Assembly (NCBI RefSeq): GCF_028649595.1
Contig: NZ_JAQSLK010000007.1
Location: 1 to 64,000, forward strand
From: Campylobacter magnus
GTDB taxonomy: Bacteria; Campylobacterota; Campylobacteria; Campylobacterales; Campylobacteraceae
DNA length: 64,000 bases
Reading direction: 5' to 3'
Positions 34,419-42,937 of the stretch are shown here, in pieces. Positions within the stretch are counted from its first letter, which is position 1, and each line of letters starts with the position of its first letter. Made by a program: the position numbers and the translations under genes. Below the pieces are notes generated by a model, which ran no database searches, was not told the DNA's origin, and saw nothing but the letters and a program-made list of their open reading frames with translations.

Positions 34419-35516
34419 ATGGCAGATGCAAAAAAGCCCGCAACAATTGTTTTACAAAGTGACAAAAAATCACTTGACATCGCAATAGCTGCAGCAGACG
34501 GGCAAATAGCGCCCGCAAAACCAAAACCAGCAAAAACCGAAGACAAACCAAAAGTAGATGCTTCACTGCTAAATGCTTTGAATAAATTCTCAACAAATGT
34601 GCTAAGTCATATGCTAAGCGATCAAGTCTTTGCTACGCCTGATAATTTTGAGGTGTATTTTGCCAAGCTACTTGAGGGCGAAGATAGTGAGTTAAAAAGC
34701 TTTATTACTAGTCTTAGCAGCAATGATCTTAAAAAAACAAGCGCACATACTCGTATACAAATGGAAACCGAGATTCGCCATGGCTTTGTGCAGATCAAAA
34801 ATATACTTCAAGTAATCAGCCTAGTGTATAAAAATCTCATTATCATGGAAGGCATAGTAAAAAAGCGCCTAGATGAGAGTAAACGCAACTCAAACGCCTT
34901 TGAAATTCAAGATTGCATAAAGGCATTTAGCGATGATCTTAAAAAACTTGATGCTCTCATGAGCCGCCACATAAATGCTATAAAAGCAAACTACGATGAG
35001 GTTGGCAAGGTCTTTAAAAACATTAGCGCTCAAAGTGTATATGATCCACAATACGCTGTATTTAACAAACTTTATTTTATAGAAGTTCTACGCTCAAACT
35101 TAGCCTATGTGAAAAAATACGGATATAGCGAGACCTTGATGTTTGTCAAAGTAGATCCAAAAGTGCTAGCTAAGATTGATTCTATGAATGACAAGCGTGG
35201 AATTTTGCGCAATATCGCTCAAACACTATTTAACATCTCTCGCCGCTCAGATGTGGTGGCTCACTATGATAATGGTTGTTTTTGCGTGCTTATGCAACAC
35301 ACTGATATAGAAGGTGCAAAGCTAGCCTGTGATCGTATCCGCAAGCTAATCAGCCAAGCGAAGTTTTTTATAAGCGAAAGTGAGCTAAAGCTTGATTTAC
35401 AAATGGTTCTAACCCCACTAAATGCCAAACTAAGCGCAGAAGAGATTATCTCAAATGCTCTTGATGGACTTGAAAGGGCAAGTGGCAAAAACTACGAAAT
35501 AGTAGAGAGCAAATAA
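34419..35516 (+). CDS. Degenerate GGDEF-domain protein
   Basis: This 365-residue cytoplasmic protein has an alanine/proline/lysine-rich N-terminus (to about residue 45), a helical middle region, and a C-terminal GGDEF-like domain from about residue 205 (DPQYAVFNKLYFIEVL, then the SETLMFVKVDPKVLAKI strand). At the place of the GGDEF signature it has HYDNGCFCVLM, so the catalytic glycines and acids are lost and diguanylate cyclase activity is unlikely. It may bind c-di-GMP or act only as a structural module. It has an AAAGGA ribosome site and ends in a one-base overlap with def (TAATG). Confidence 0.7.
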   Translation: MADAKKPATIVLQSDKKSLDIAIAAADGQIAPAKPKPAKTEDKPKVDASLLNALNKFSTNVLSHMLSDQVFATPDNFEVYFAKLLEGEDSELKSFITSLSSNDLKKTSAHTRIQMETEIRHGFVQIKNILQVISLVYKNLIIMEGIVKKRLDESKRNSNAFEIQDCIKAFSDDLKKLDALMSRHINAIKANYDEVGKVFKNISAQSVYDPQYAVFNKLYFIEVLRSNLAYVKKYGYSETLMFVKVDPKVLAKIDSMNDKRGILRNIAQTLFNISRRSDVVAHYDNGCFCVLMQHTDIEGAKLACDRIRKLISQAKFFISESELKLDLQMVLTPLNAKLSAEEIISNALDGLERASGKNYEIVESK

Positions 35517-36070
35517 TGATCCGCAAGATAATTACTTACCCAAATCCAAATCTTTTTAAAAAGAGTCTACCAGTAGAAAGCTTTGATGACGAGCTTGCTA
35601 CCTTGCTTGATGATATGTATGATACTATGATTGCTAGCAATGGTATAGGCATTTCAGCGGTTCAAATAGACGAGTTAAAGCGAGTTTTTTTGGTGCTTAT
35701 CCCAAGAGAGCTTGACGAGCTTGATGAAGACGGCGATCCAAAAACAGTTCAGCTAAAAGAAGATTTAATAGAAATCATAAATCCAAGATTTATAAGTAAA
35801 ACTGGCGAGCAGACTTATAAAGAAGGCTGTCTTAGTGTGCCAGGGTATTATGAAGAGGTTAAAAGAGCCGAGTTTATAGAACTAGAATTCTTTGATAGAT
35901 ACGGCAAAAAGCAGACCTTAAAAGCAGATGGGCTAAAAGCTGTGTGTATACAGCACGAATACGATCATCTTGATGGGCATTTGTTTATAGAAAAAATCGG
36001 CTACACAAAGCGCAAAAAGTTTGATAAAGAGTTTAAAGAAGCCCTTAAAAAAGGCAAGGCAATTCTATAA
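35516..36070 (+). CDS. def: Peptide deformylase
   Basis: This 184-residue metalloenzyme removes the formyl group from new proteins. The three family motifs are present: GIGISAVQ (motif 1, with Ile-Ser instead of Leu-Ala), EGCLSVPG with the metal-binding cysteine, and QHEYDHLDG with the two histidines and catalytic Glu. There is a 12-residue acidic insertion after IPRELDELDEDGDPK. It shares single-base overlaps with both neighbours (TAATG), so the four-gene set from tig to comM is tightly packed apart from the array at 34263. Confidence 0.95.
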   Translation: MIRKIITYPNPNLFKKSLPVESFDDELATLLDDMYDTMIASNGIGISAVQIDELKRVFLVLIPRELDELDEDGDPKTVQLKEDLIEIINPRFISKTGEQTYKEGCLSVPGYYEEVKRAEFIELEFFDRYGKKQTLKADGLKAVCIQHEYDHLDGHLFIEKIGYTKRKKFDKEFKEALKKGKAIL

Positions 36071-37596
36071 TGAAATCGCTCAAAACCGCAAGCCTGAGCG
36101 ACACACTCCATATAATAAGCATTGAAGCGTCTTTAAGCCGTGCTTTGCCAGCTATTGACATCGTTGGCTTAGCAGGTGCTAGCATAAAAGAAAGCTCCAC
36201 TAGGGTAAAATCAGCCCTAAATTTACTCTCAAACAGCCTTGAAGAAGCCAAACTCCCCCCACTTCGCATAAACATAAACCTTAGCCCAAGTGGCGTAAGA
36301 AAAGACGGGTCGCATTTTGACCTTGGCATTGCCCTGCTTATAATGCTACAAAAGCGTCATTTTAACGAGGATTTTTTTGTCTTTGGCGAGCTAGGATTAG
36401 ACGGAGCGGTAAAATCAAGCGCAGAGCTTTTTTCAATCTTGCTATTTTTAAGCACGCAAGTTAATAGCGCAAAAATTCTTTTACCAAAAGACATAGCCTT
36501 AAAAGCAGCTATGATACCAAACTTTGAAGTTTATGCGATTTCTAGCCTTGAAGAGGCGTTTTATTTTTTCACAAATGATGAGTTTGCAAGCTCTAAAAAA
36601 GTGCAAGCCTCTCATCCACTTTTTGAAAACACCATAAAAATCGGCGATAAAATCTTTGTGCCAAATTTAGAATTCCCTATGGATTTTAAAGACATCTACG
36701 GACAAGATAGAGCAAAAAGAGCCTGTGTGATCTCTGCAACTGGATTTCACAATATCATCTTTGAGGGCTCGCCAGGCTGCGGAAAGAGCATGAGCGCAAA
36801 AAGGTTGCGCTACATCCTGCCGCCACAGAGCAAAGAAGAGGTGCTAAAAGCCTGCGCCTATGAGAGTTTAAATGCTACTGAGGCTGATTTTAGCGCGCTT
36901 AGACCATTTCGCTCGCCTCATCACACTAGCACACGCTCAAGCATTTTTGGCGGCGGCAGCTCAGTGGCAAAAATCGGCGAAGTAGCCCTAGCAAATGGTG
37001 GAATTCTCTTTTTTGACGAGCTACCGCACTTTGGATCTAACATTTTAGAGAGCTTGCGAGAACCACTACAAGATAACCGCATAAATATCTCAAGAGTAAA
37101 CTCAAAAATCAGCTATGATACGAAGTTTTTGTTTGTTGGAGCGATGAATCCTTGCCCTTGTGGCAATGCGCTAAATACCGAGCTAGTATGTACTTGCAGC
37201 CCAAAAGATATAAAACGCTATAAAGCTAGCATTTCAGGGGCTTTAATGGATAGAATTGATTTGTATGTGCTAATGAGTTCGCAGATTGATAAAACTAATG
37301 CTGGGCTTGATAGTGGGGCGATGAGCGAGCTTGTCATGCGTGGGTTTAGGGCACAAATAAGCCGTGGGCAAAGCGAGCTAAACGGCAAGTTAGATGAAGC
37401 TGATATAGCAAAATACTGTATTTGTGATAAAGCGGCTCTTGATGTGATACAAAGAGCTGCAAGCACCTATAATCTAAGCCAAAGAGCGATAAACAAAACG
37501 CTAAAAGTAGCACGAACTATCGCCGATATTGCACAAAATGAAATCATAGCAAAAGAACACGCCTTAGAAGCACTTGGATATAGATTTAGAGCGTAA
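36070..37596 (+). CDS. comM: YifB/ComM-like Mg-chelatase family ATPase
   Basis: This 508-residue protein has the ComM layout: an N-terminal Lon-protease-like fold (HIISIEASLSRALPAIDIVG), a central AAA+ module with Walker A GSPGCGKSMSAKRL near residue 235 and FFDELPHFGSNILESLREP (Walker B and sensor), and a C-terminal Mg-chelatase domain ending LSQRAINKTLKVARTIAD. A zinc-ribbon-like CPCGN...CTCSP loop is present. ComM promotes branch migration during natural transformation. Evidence is motif order and length; competence in this organism is inferred. Confidence 0.88.
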   Translation: MKSLKTASLSDTLHIISIEASLSRALPAIDIVGLAGASIKESSTRVKSALNLLSNSLEEAKLPPLRININLSPSGVRKDGSHFDLGIALLIMLQKRHFNEDFFVFGELGLDGAVKSSAELFSILLFLSTQVNSAKILLPKDIALKAAMIPNFEVYAISSLEEAFYFFTNDEFASSKKVQASHPLFENTIKIGDKIFVPNLEFPMDFKDIYGQDRAKRACVISATGFHNIIFEGSPGCGKSMSAKRLRYILPPQSKEEVLKACAYESLNATEADFSALRPFRSPHHTSTRSSIFGGGSSVAKIGEVALANGGILFFDELPHFGSNILESLREPLQDNRINISRVNSKISYDTKFLFVGAMNPCPCGNALNTELVCTCSPKDIKRYKASISGALMDRIDLYVLMSSQIDKTNAGLDSGAMSELVMRGFRAQISRGQSELNGKLDEADIAKYCICDKAALDVIQRAASTYNLSQRAINKTLKVARTIADIAQNEIIAKEHALEALGYRFRA

Positions 37597-37607
37597 AGGG
37601 GGATAAT

Positions 37608-39038
37608 ATGAAAAAAGTCTTTACAAGCACAGGGGAGCTTGATAAAAGAGCAGTGAGCCTAGGACTTAGCGAGTTAGTACTTCAAGAAAACGCCAGCGCA
37701 GCTGTGGCAAAGGTGGTAAAAGAACGCTACAAAGGGGCTTTGGTGCTTGGCTTTTGTGGTGGGGGAAATAACGGCGCAGACGCACTAGCTGCTCTTCGCA
37801 GGTTGTGTGGAGAGTATGAGTGCGTGGCTGTGCTAGTAAGCGATAAGCTAAATAATAACGCCACAACTCAGCTAAAAATAGCAAAAAGCGCAGGATTGAA
37901 GGTCATAAAAGCAAATGAGATTGATGAGAATACAGCAGGCTGGATAAGCGAGGCTCTAAAGGGTTCAGTTTGCGTGATTGATGGTATTTTTGGCGCAGGA
38001 TTTAAAGGTGAGTTAAGCACAAAAATCACAACTCTCATCGCCTCTTTAAACGAAGCAATATCAGCAAATCCACTCGTGCTGGCTCTCAGCGTGGATATGC
38101 CAAGTGGGCTTGATATAGCAGGAATTCCCTCTCCACTTGCATTTCGTGCAAACACTACTATCACGATGGGAGCAGCTAAACTAGGGCTTTTTAACGACCT
38201 TGCTAAGGACTATGTAGGTGAGTTAATCTGCGCTGATTTAGGGCTTTGTGAGGGACTTTATACTAGCGGTGTTTCTAGCGATTTTTTACTTGAGATGAGT
38301 GATATGCGCTTGCCAAGTCGCAATACACAAAATGTAAATAAAGGCGACTTTGGACATGCTTTTGTGGCTTGTGGCGATATGAGTGGGGCTGCTAGGCTCT
38401 GTGCTCTCTCAGCTTTAAACATGGGTGCTGGCAGAGTAAGCATAGTAGCCAAAAAAAAGCTAAAAGACCTTGAGCCTGAGATTATGCTAAAACGGAATTT
38501 TAGCGGTGCTAGTGCTGTGGCTATCGGCATGGGGCTAGGGGGCGAATTATATGATATAGACGAAATTTTGGCTTTGCCTTGTGTGGTGGATGCTGATATG
38601 TTTTATCATCCTAGCGTGCTTAGTTTTTGTGCAAAAGCAGGTGCTGTGCTAACGCCTCATCCAAAGGAATTTGCTAGCTTATTAGCTTTTGCTGGCTTTG
38701 GTGAGTTTAGCGTAAACGAAGTAGTGCTAAATAGATTTGCCCTAGCTCGTGCTTTTAGCCAAAAATTCCCAGCAACCTTAGTGCTAAAAGGCGCAAATAC
38801 AATTATCGCAAACGCTAGCAAACTATACATAAACTGCCTTGGCAGCGCAAAACTAGCAAAAGGTGGCAGCGGCGATGTGCTAAGCGGTATGATTTTAGCA
38901 CTTTTAGCACAAGGATACGATCCTTTGCTTGCTAGTATAACAGCTACTCTTGCACAAGCAAAAATCGCAGCAAACTACAGTGGCAGCGCATTTAGCTACA
39001 CTCCAAAAGATATGATAAAAGGAATAAAATGTCTGTAA
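37608..39038 (+). CDS. nnrD: Bifunctional NAD(P)H-hydrate epimerase/dehydratase
   Basis: This 476-residue fusion repairs damaged (hydrated) NADH and NADPH. The N-terminal YjeF_N epimerase half shows CGGGNNGADALAALR and SVDMPSGLDI; the C-terminal carbohydrate-kinase-like dehydratase half shows VLTPHPKEFASLL, LVLKGANTIIA and GGSGDVLSGMI. Both halves are complete. It starts 11 bp after comM with an AAGGGGG ribosome site, and its last ten bases overlap purN. Confidence 0.93.
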   Translation: MKKVFTSTGELDKRAVSLGLSELVLQENASAAVAKVVKERYKGALVLGFCGGGNNGADALAALRRLCGEYECVAVLVSDKLNNNATTQLKIAKSAGLKVIKANEIDENTAGWISEALKGSVCVIDGIFGAGFKGELSTKITTLIASLNEAISANPLVLALSVDMPSGLDIAGIPSPLAFRANTTITMGAAKLGLFNDLAKDYVGELICADLGLCEGLYTSGVSSDFLLEMSDMRLPSRNTQNVNKGDFGHAFVACGDMSGAARLCALSALNMGAGRVSIVAKKKLKDLEPEIMLKRNFSGASAVAIGMGLGGELYDIDEILALPCVVDADMFYHPSVLSFCAKAGAVLTPHPKEFASLLAFAGFGEFSVNEVVLNRFALARAFSQKFPATLVLKGANTIIANASKLYINCLGSAKLAKGGSGDVLSGMILALLAQGYDPLLASITATLAQAKIAANYSGSAFSYTPKDMIKGIKCL

Positions 39039-39601
39039 AAAAAATCGCAATTTTATTTTCTGGCTCAGGTTCAAATATGGAAGCCATCATCCGCAAAGTC
39101 CATGGCAAAAAAGCAGGCAAAAACCGCATAGAAGTAGCCTTGCTCATTTGTAATAAAAAAGACGCCTACGGCATAGAGAGGGCTAAAAATCTTGGCTTTG
39201 AGACTACGATAATAGAGCATAGCAAATACGCTAGCAGAGATGGTTTTGATAGTGAGCTTGTAAGAGCGATAAAAGCTGCAAATATTGATCTAGTCGTTTT
39301 AGCTGGCTTTATGCGTGTGCTTGGGGCGAACTTTTGCGATAATGTAAAGGCTATAAACTTACATCCTAGCATTTTGCCACTTTTTAAAGGTGCGCATGCG
39401 ATAAAAGAAAGTTTTGAAAGCGATATGCAAGTTGGAGGCATCACGGTTCACTGGGTCAGCAGCGAGCTAGATGGTGGTAAAATCATCGCCCAAAAGACCT
39501 TTGCTAGAAAAAACCGCACATTTAAGCAGTGGGAAGAAAAAATCCACAAACTAGAACACAAACTGCTGCCAAAGACTATAATTTCTTTGCTAAAAGACTA
39601 A
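39029..39601 (+). CDS. purN: Phosphoribosylglycinamide formyltransferase (GAR transformylase)
   Basis: This 190-residue enzyme formylates GAR with 10-formyl-THF in purine synthesis. The N-terminus AILFSGSGSNMEAII forms the phosphate loop; the active site is LAGFMRVLGANF followed by INLHPSILPLFKGAHAI containing the catalytic Asn-His pair, and GGITVHWVSSELDGGKII. It lies at the end of the tig-to-purN block. Its last codons (AAA GAC TAA) plus the following palindrome were the apparent source of a tandem array downstream. Confidence 0.95.
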   Translation: MSVKKIAILFSGSGSNMEAIIRKVHGKKAGKNRIEVALLICNKKDAYGIERAKNLGFETTIIEHSKYASRDGFDSELVRAIKAANIDLVVLAGFMRVLGANFCDNVKAINLHPSILPLFKGAHAIKESFESDMQVGGITVHWVSSELDGGKIIAQKTFARKNRTFKQWEEKIHKLEHKLLPKTIISLLKD

Positions 39602-39838
39602 GGAATTCTAGAATTCCTTATAGAATTCTAAAATTCTAGGGAATTCTAGAATTTTAGAATTTAAAAAGACTAAGGAATTTTAGAATTTAAAAAGACTAAG
39701 GAATTCTAGAATTTAAAAAGACTAAGAAATTCTAGAATTTAAAAAGACCAAGAAATTCTAGGGAATTCTAGAATTCTAGAATTTAAAAAGACCAAGAAAT
39801 TCTAGATTAGGAATTCTAGAATTCTAGAATTCTAAAAG
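39602..39838. repeat. Tandem array of 26-bp units derived from the purN 3' end and a palindrome
   Basis: Units TTTAAAAAGACTAAGGAATT plus CTAGAA begin at 39660, 39686, 39712, 39738 and 39782 (the last spacing holds an extra 18-bp palindrome). The stretch AAAAGACTAAGGAATTCTAG also occurs at 39592-39611, where it is the end of purN and its stop codon. The array fills the gap to queE. Confidence 0.85.
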
Positions 39839-39844
39839 GACAAA

Positions 39845-40576
39845 ATGAAGTTAATAGAGCATTTTTTAAGCATTCAAGGCGAGGGAGCGTATGCTGGCAG
39901 ACTTGCGATTTTTGTGCGTTTTGGGGGCTGTAACCTGCGCTGCGCTGGATTTGGAGTGCGCCTAAAAGCTCCAAATGCCAAAGAACTAATCGGCTGCGAT
40001 ACCATAAAAGCGGCGCAGTGCGAGAATTTTGATTTTAAAGATACTAATTTTAGCGAGCTAAAAAACATTATAAAAAGCCATAACGCCCCAAATGCTATAA
40101 TCGTGCTAAGCGGTGGCGAGCCACTTTTGCATCAAAAAAACCCTGATTTTAAAGACTTTTTGCGCTTTTTATTGGAGCAAAATAGGCAAGTTCACTTTGA
40201 GAGCAATGGCACGATTGAGCCTGATTTTAAGGCTTTGCCAGAGCTAAAAAACTGCTATTTTGCCCTTAGTGTAAAGCTAGAAAATAGTGGCGAGAGCAAA
40301 GAAAAGCGCATAAATGCTAGGGCTTTAAAAAGTATTTTTGCTAATAGCAAAGGGGCTTTTTATAAATTTGTGCTAAGTGGCGCAGATGATGAAATAAGAG
40401 AGATTAAAGAGATTTTGGCTATCCAAAATGGGGGTGTGTGGCTAATGCCTTTGGGGGCTAGCAAAAACGAGCTTGAAATCACAGCGCCAAAGGTGGCGGG
40501 GCTTGCTATAAAACATGGCTTTAATTATAGCGACCGTATTCATATAAGGCTGTGGGATAATAAAGAGGGCGTGTAA
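39845..40576 (+). CDS. queE: 7-carboxy-7-deazaguanine synthase (radical SAM)
   Basis: This 243-residue enzyme makes the deazaguanine core of queuosine. The N-terminus HFLSIQGEGAYAGRLAIFVR is typical. The cluster cysteines appear to be Cys29 and Cys33 (GGCNLRCAGFG) and Cys51 (LIGCDT), that is C-x3-C-x17-C rather than C-x3-C-x2-C, a spacing seen in an epsilonproteobacterial branch of QueE. VLSGGEPLLH provides the SAM-binding GGE motif. The stop codon is immediately followed by the second copy of the structured element. Confidence 0.85.
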   Translation: MKLIEHFLSIQGEGAYAGRLAIFVRFGGCNLRCAGFGVRLKAPNAKELIGCDTIKAAQCENFDFKDTNFSELKNIIKSHNAPNAIIVLSGGEPLLHQKNPDFKDFLRFLLEQNRQVHFESNGTIEPDFKALPELKNCYFALSVKLENSGESKEKRINARALKSIFANSKGAFYKFVLSGADDEIREIKEILAIQNGGVWLMPLGASKNELEITAPKVAGLAIKHGFNYSDRIHIRLWDNKEGV

Positions 40577-40577
40577 T

Positions 40578-40703
40578 CGGCTGGTGGGGCTCGCTGACGC
40601 CTTTGACAGAAACTTCGTTTTGACTGCCGCGCGCCTTGATGAATTCATTATTCTATCTTCGGCGTGCGGCAGCCAAATTCGCCTAGCGTGCCGCACCTTT
40701 TTT
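40578..40703 (+). ncRNA. Candidate structured RNA, copy 2
   Basis: It begins one base after the queE stop codon. The inner stem is 40624-40635 paired with 40661-40672 (CTGCCGCGCGCC with GGCGTGCGGCAG) around a 25-nt loop (40636-40660) that matches 22 of 25 bases of the loop at 7000-7024. An outer stem GGTGGGGCTCGC/GCGTGCCGCACC closes it, followed by TTTTTT at 40698-40703. It would form a very large terminator for queE if transcribed through, or an independent RNA. Stem sequences differ from copy 1 but pair. Confidence 0.5.
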
Positions 40704-40739
40704 CTAACTGCCGCTACCGCGAAGCCCAAAGGACAGCGC

Positions 40740-41035
40740 GAGTTTAGAATTCCCTAGGAATTCTAAAATTCACTAAATTAGAATTCCTTAAACTAAAATT
40801 CCCTAAACTTGAATTCCTGCATTGTGTCATCCCCCAGCTTGACCCGAGGATCTCTGCTCTAGGAATTCTAAAATTCCCTGTGATGAGATCCCCCGATCAA
40901 GTCGGGGGATGACAGCTGTTTAAAATTCCCAAAGAGAATTCCCTAAACTAGAATTCCTAAAATAAAAATACCCCCTAACCCCCAACCAGCGGATGCGAAG
41001 CAAAAGGCCTAGGAATTCTAGAATTCCCTAGCTAA
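40740..41035. repeat. Repeat block between queE and queD
   Basis: CCTAGGAATTCTAAAATTC and CTAGAATTCC variants at 40750-40825 and 40918-41030, an inverted pair of the CCCCCAG/GGGGGATGACA family (about 40827-40912), and an AATACCCCCTAACCCCCAAC repeat near 40968. It separates queE from queD, which are commonly adjacent. No gene is seen. Confidence 0.8.
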
Positions 41036-41052
41036 AAAAGCATCTTTTATGC

Positions 41053-41058
41053 TATAAT
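41053..41058 (+). promoter_or_regulatory. -10 box of the queD operon
   Basis: TGCTATAAT, an extended -10 element, 20 bp before the queD start codon. It implies a very short leader. Confidence 0.6.
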
Positions 41059-41077
41059 CGCAGAAAAAAGAGTTTTT

Positions 41078-41644
41078 ATGAAAATTGGACGACTTTATAG
41101 TTTTGAGGCGGCGCATGTGGTGAGGGACTGCGCTTCAAAGCGTTGTAAATACAGCATTCACGGACACAGCTACACAGCTGAGATAGTACTTAGCGCAAAG
41201 GGACTTGATAAGGCTGGGATGATATATGATTTTGGGCTTATGAAGCGTGAGATTGGCTCTATTATTGACTGCTTTGATCACAGCACGATTTTATTTACTG
41301 GCGACGATGATAGCTATAAAAATATGATAAAAACGCACTCTGCTCGCTGGATAGAACTACCTTTTAATACCAGTGCTGAGCAGATCGCTAGGGTGCTTTT
41401 TGCGCTTATTAGTAAGGCTTTGTCGCTAACTACTATGCAAAATGGCGAAAATGGCGTGTTTTTGGAGTATGTCAAGCTAAATGAAACGGCTAAGGGCTGG
41501 GCTTGTTTTGAAAAAGCTGATTTTGAGAGCTTGGGCGTGGATATCGCTAGTATCACCTGCTCGCAGGCTGTAAGTAGCGAGAGCGCAGATATAATCTCTC
41601 GCCTAAGCAAAAACGAAAAATTCATAAATCCAAAGGAGCTTTGA
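41078..41644 (+). CDS. queD: 6-carboxy-5,6,7,8-tetrahydropterin synthase
   Basis: This 188-residue enzyme acts between FolE and QueE in queuosine synthesis. Zinc-binding histidines are in FEAAHVV (His13) and SIHGHSYTAEI. The substrate and catalytic region is MIYDFGLMKREIGSIIDCFDHSTIL. At 188 residues it is longer than the 120-residue bacterial minimum, with an extended middle and C-terminal part, as in other Campylobacter proteins of this name. It shares the TGATG stop-start junction with the downstream lipoprotein gene. Confidence 0.85.
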   Translation: MKIGRLYSFEAAHVVRDCASKRCKYSIHGHSYTAEIVLSAKGLDKAGMIYDFGLMKREIGSIIDCFDHSTILFTGDDDSYKNMIKTHSARWIELPFNTSAEQIARVLFALISKALSLTTMQNGENGVFLEYVKLNETAKGWACFEKADFESLGVDIASITCSQAVSSESADIISRLSKNEKFINPKEL

Positions 41645-41892
41645 TGAAAAAGGCTTTAAATGCTGTTTTTGCTGTGATTTGCGGCTGTTTTTTTCTAGCT
41701 TGTAGTAGCCAAAAAGAAGAAATTATAGAGCAAAACAGCAGCGAAGAAGAACAAATCCCAATAGCAAAAATCGATGCAAATATCACCTTGCCAAGTGGCT
41801 GCGAAGATGGAGCATCAAACTGCTTTGACGAGCTAAACCCACCTTTGCCAGTAAGTCCAAAACAAGGCGCCACAAAACAAGGCGCAAAATGA
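41644..41892 (+). CDS. Small putative lipoprotein
   Basis: This 82-residue protein has a signal peptide MKKALNAVFAVICGCFFLAC with a plausible but imperfect lipobox (FLAC). The mature part is acidic and proline-rich, with a CEDGASNCFDEL segment holding two cysteines. I do not recognise the family. The start is ATG 41644, overlapping the queD TGA by one base, and the gene overlaps the next by four bases, so it belongs to the queD-to-rsmE operon. Confidence 0.6.
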   Translation: MKKALNAVFAVICGCFFLACSSQKEEIIEQNSSEEEQIPIAKIDANITLPSGCEDGASNCFDELNPPLPVSPKQGATKQGAK

Positions 41893-42296
41893 ACGAAACT
41901 ATCAGCTTTAATCTAGAATTCCATAGTCTTTGTGTGATAGGGCTTGGAGTGATGATGATGGCGCATTTACTTTTGGTTTATGCAGGCGATACTAGCAAGT
42001 TTGCTTATCTAAAACGCCTAATGCTCTTTTTGCCAGCGTATTATGGGATGCTTGCGTTTATTATTTTTTCTGGGATTTTAGCCCTTGCTTTTAATCACTT
42101 TGCGCTTAGCCTTAGCGTAATAGCGATGATAATAGCATCTATTTTGCTAATAATTAGTGGCGCAAAAGGCTTTAAGGCTTTAAAAAAAGTGCGAGTTTTT
42201 AAAGATTTTAGCGCATTTAAGCTTTTTATGAGTAAAAAAATCATATTTGAACTTGTGCTTTTGGTGGCAGTTTGGCTACTGGCTAAGGGCTTTTGA
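41889..42296 (+). CDS. Four-helix membrane protein of unknown function
   Basis: This 135-residue protein has about four hydrophobic helices (CVIGLGVMMMAHLLLVYAG; LFLPAYYGMLAFIIFSGIL; ALSLSVIAMIIASILLIISG; IIFELVLLVAVWLLA), with a basic loop between helices 3 and 4 (KALKKVRVFKDF). No motif points to a function. The N-terminus includes NLEF encoded by AATCTAGAATTC, the repeat core in frame at 41910-41921. It overlaps rsmE by four bases. Confidence 0.6.
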   Translation: MNETISFNLEFHSLCVIGLGVMMMAHLLLVYAGDTSKFAYLKRLMLFLPAYYGMLAFIIFSGILALAFNHFALSLSVIAMIIASILLIISGAKGFKALKKVRVFKDFSAFKLFMSKKIIFELVLLVAVWLLAKGF

Positions 42297-42937
42297 TGAG
42301 GTTTTTATACTGCGCAGAGGCTGGGGATGAGACTATAGAACTTAGCGGTGATAGCTTTGCTCATTTAAAAGCGCAAAGAAAACGCGGGGGAGAGATTCTA
42401 AGGCTTCAAAATCTGCGTGAAAATATTGCGTATTTTTATGAAATTAGCGAAATAAAAAGAAATAGCGCAAGGCTAGTTTTTGCTAAAAGCGAGAAGCTTT
42501 TGGCGCAAAACTTTTGGCTAAAAATCGGCTGGGCTGTATGCGAAAGTGCTGTAATAGAAAAGAGCTTGCCCTTTTTAAACGAACTTGGTGTGGGCGAGCT
42601 TTTGCTTTTTTATGCTGATTTTAGCCAAAAAAACATTAAGCTCGATTTTGCTAGATTTGAGCGAATTTTAGCTAGCAGCTGTGAGCAATGCGGTAGAAAT
42701 CTGGCTATGAGCGTGAGAGTTTGCGAGCTTAGTGAGATTGAAAATGCGGTGCTTTTAGACTTTGGCGGAGATGATTTTAGCACTTTGGGCGGTGATGAAA
42801 TTTTGTTAATTGGTGCTGAGGGTGGCTGGAGCGATGCTGAGAGAGCGAAGTTTAAGCGTAAAATTGGGCTAAAATCTAGCTGTGTTTTAAGGGCGCAAAC
42901 CGCGATTATCTCAGCTGCAGCAAAGATTTTAGCGTAG
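42293..42937 (+). CDS. rsmE: 16S rRNA (uracil1498-N3)-methyltransferase
   Basis: This 214-residue SPOUT-class enzyme methylates U1498 in 16S rRNA. The N-terminal PUA-like part (DSFAHLKAQRKRGGEILRLQ) is followed by the knotted SAM-binding domain with EKSLPFLNELGVGELLLFYAD, SCEQCGRN and the signature LIGAEGGWSDAERAKF, with Ala in place of the usual Pro. It is slightly shorter than E. coli RsmE. The stop codon TAG is followed by GGAATT. Confidence 0.85.
   Translation: MMRFLYCAEAGDETIELSGDSFAHLKAQRKRGGEILRLQNLRENIAYFYEISEIKRNSARLVFAKSEKLLAQNFWLKIGWAVCESAVIEKSLPFLNELGVGELLLFYADFSQKNIKLDFARFERILASSCEQCGRNLAMSVRVCELSEIENAVLLDFGGDDFSTLGGDEILLIGAEGGWSDAERAKFKRKIGLKSSCVLRAQTAIISAAAKILA

Noticed and set aside
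34304-34546. Minus-strand open frame with repeated LEFLK peptides
   Set aside because: The leucine-rich repeats are the translation of the tandem array at 34263-34390, the rest is the reverse of the GGDEF-like gene, and no ribosome site is present.
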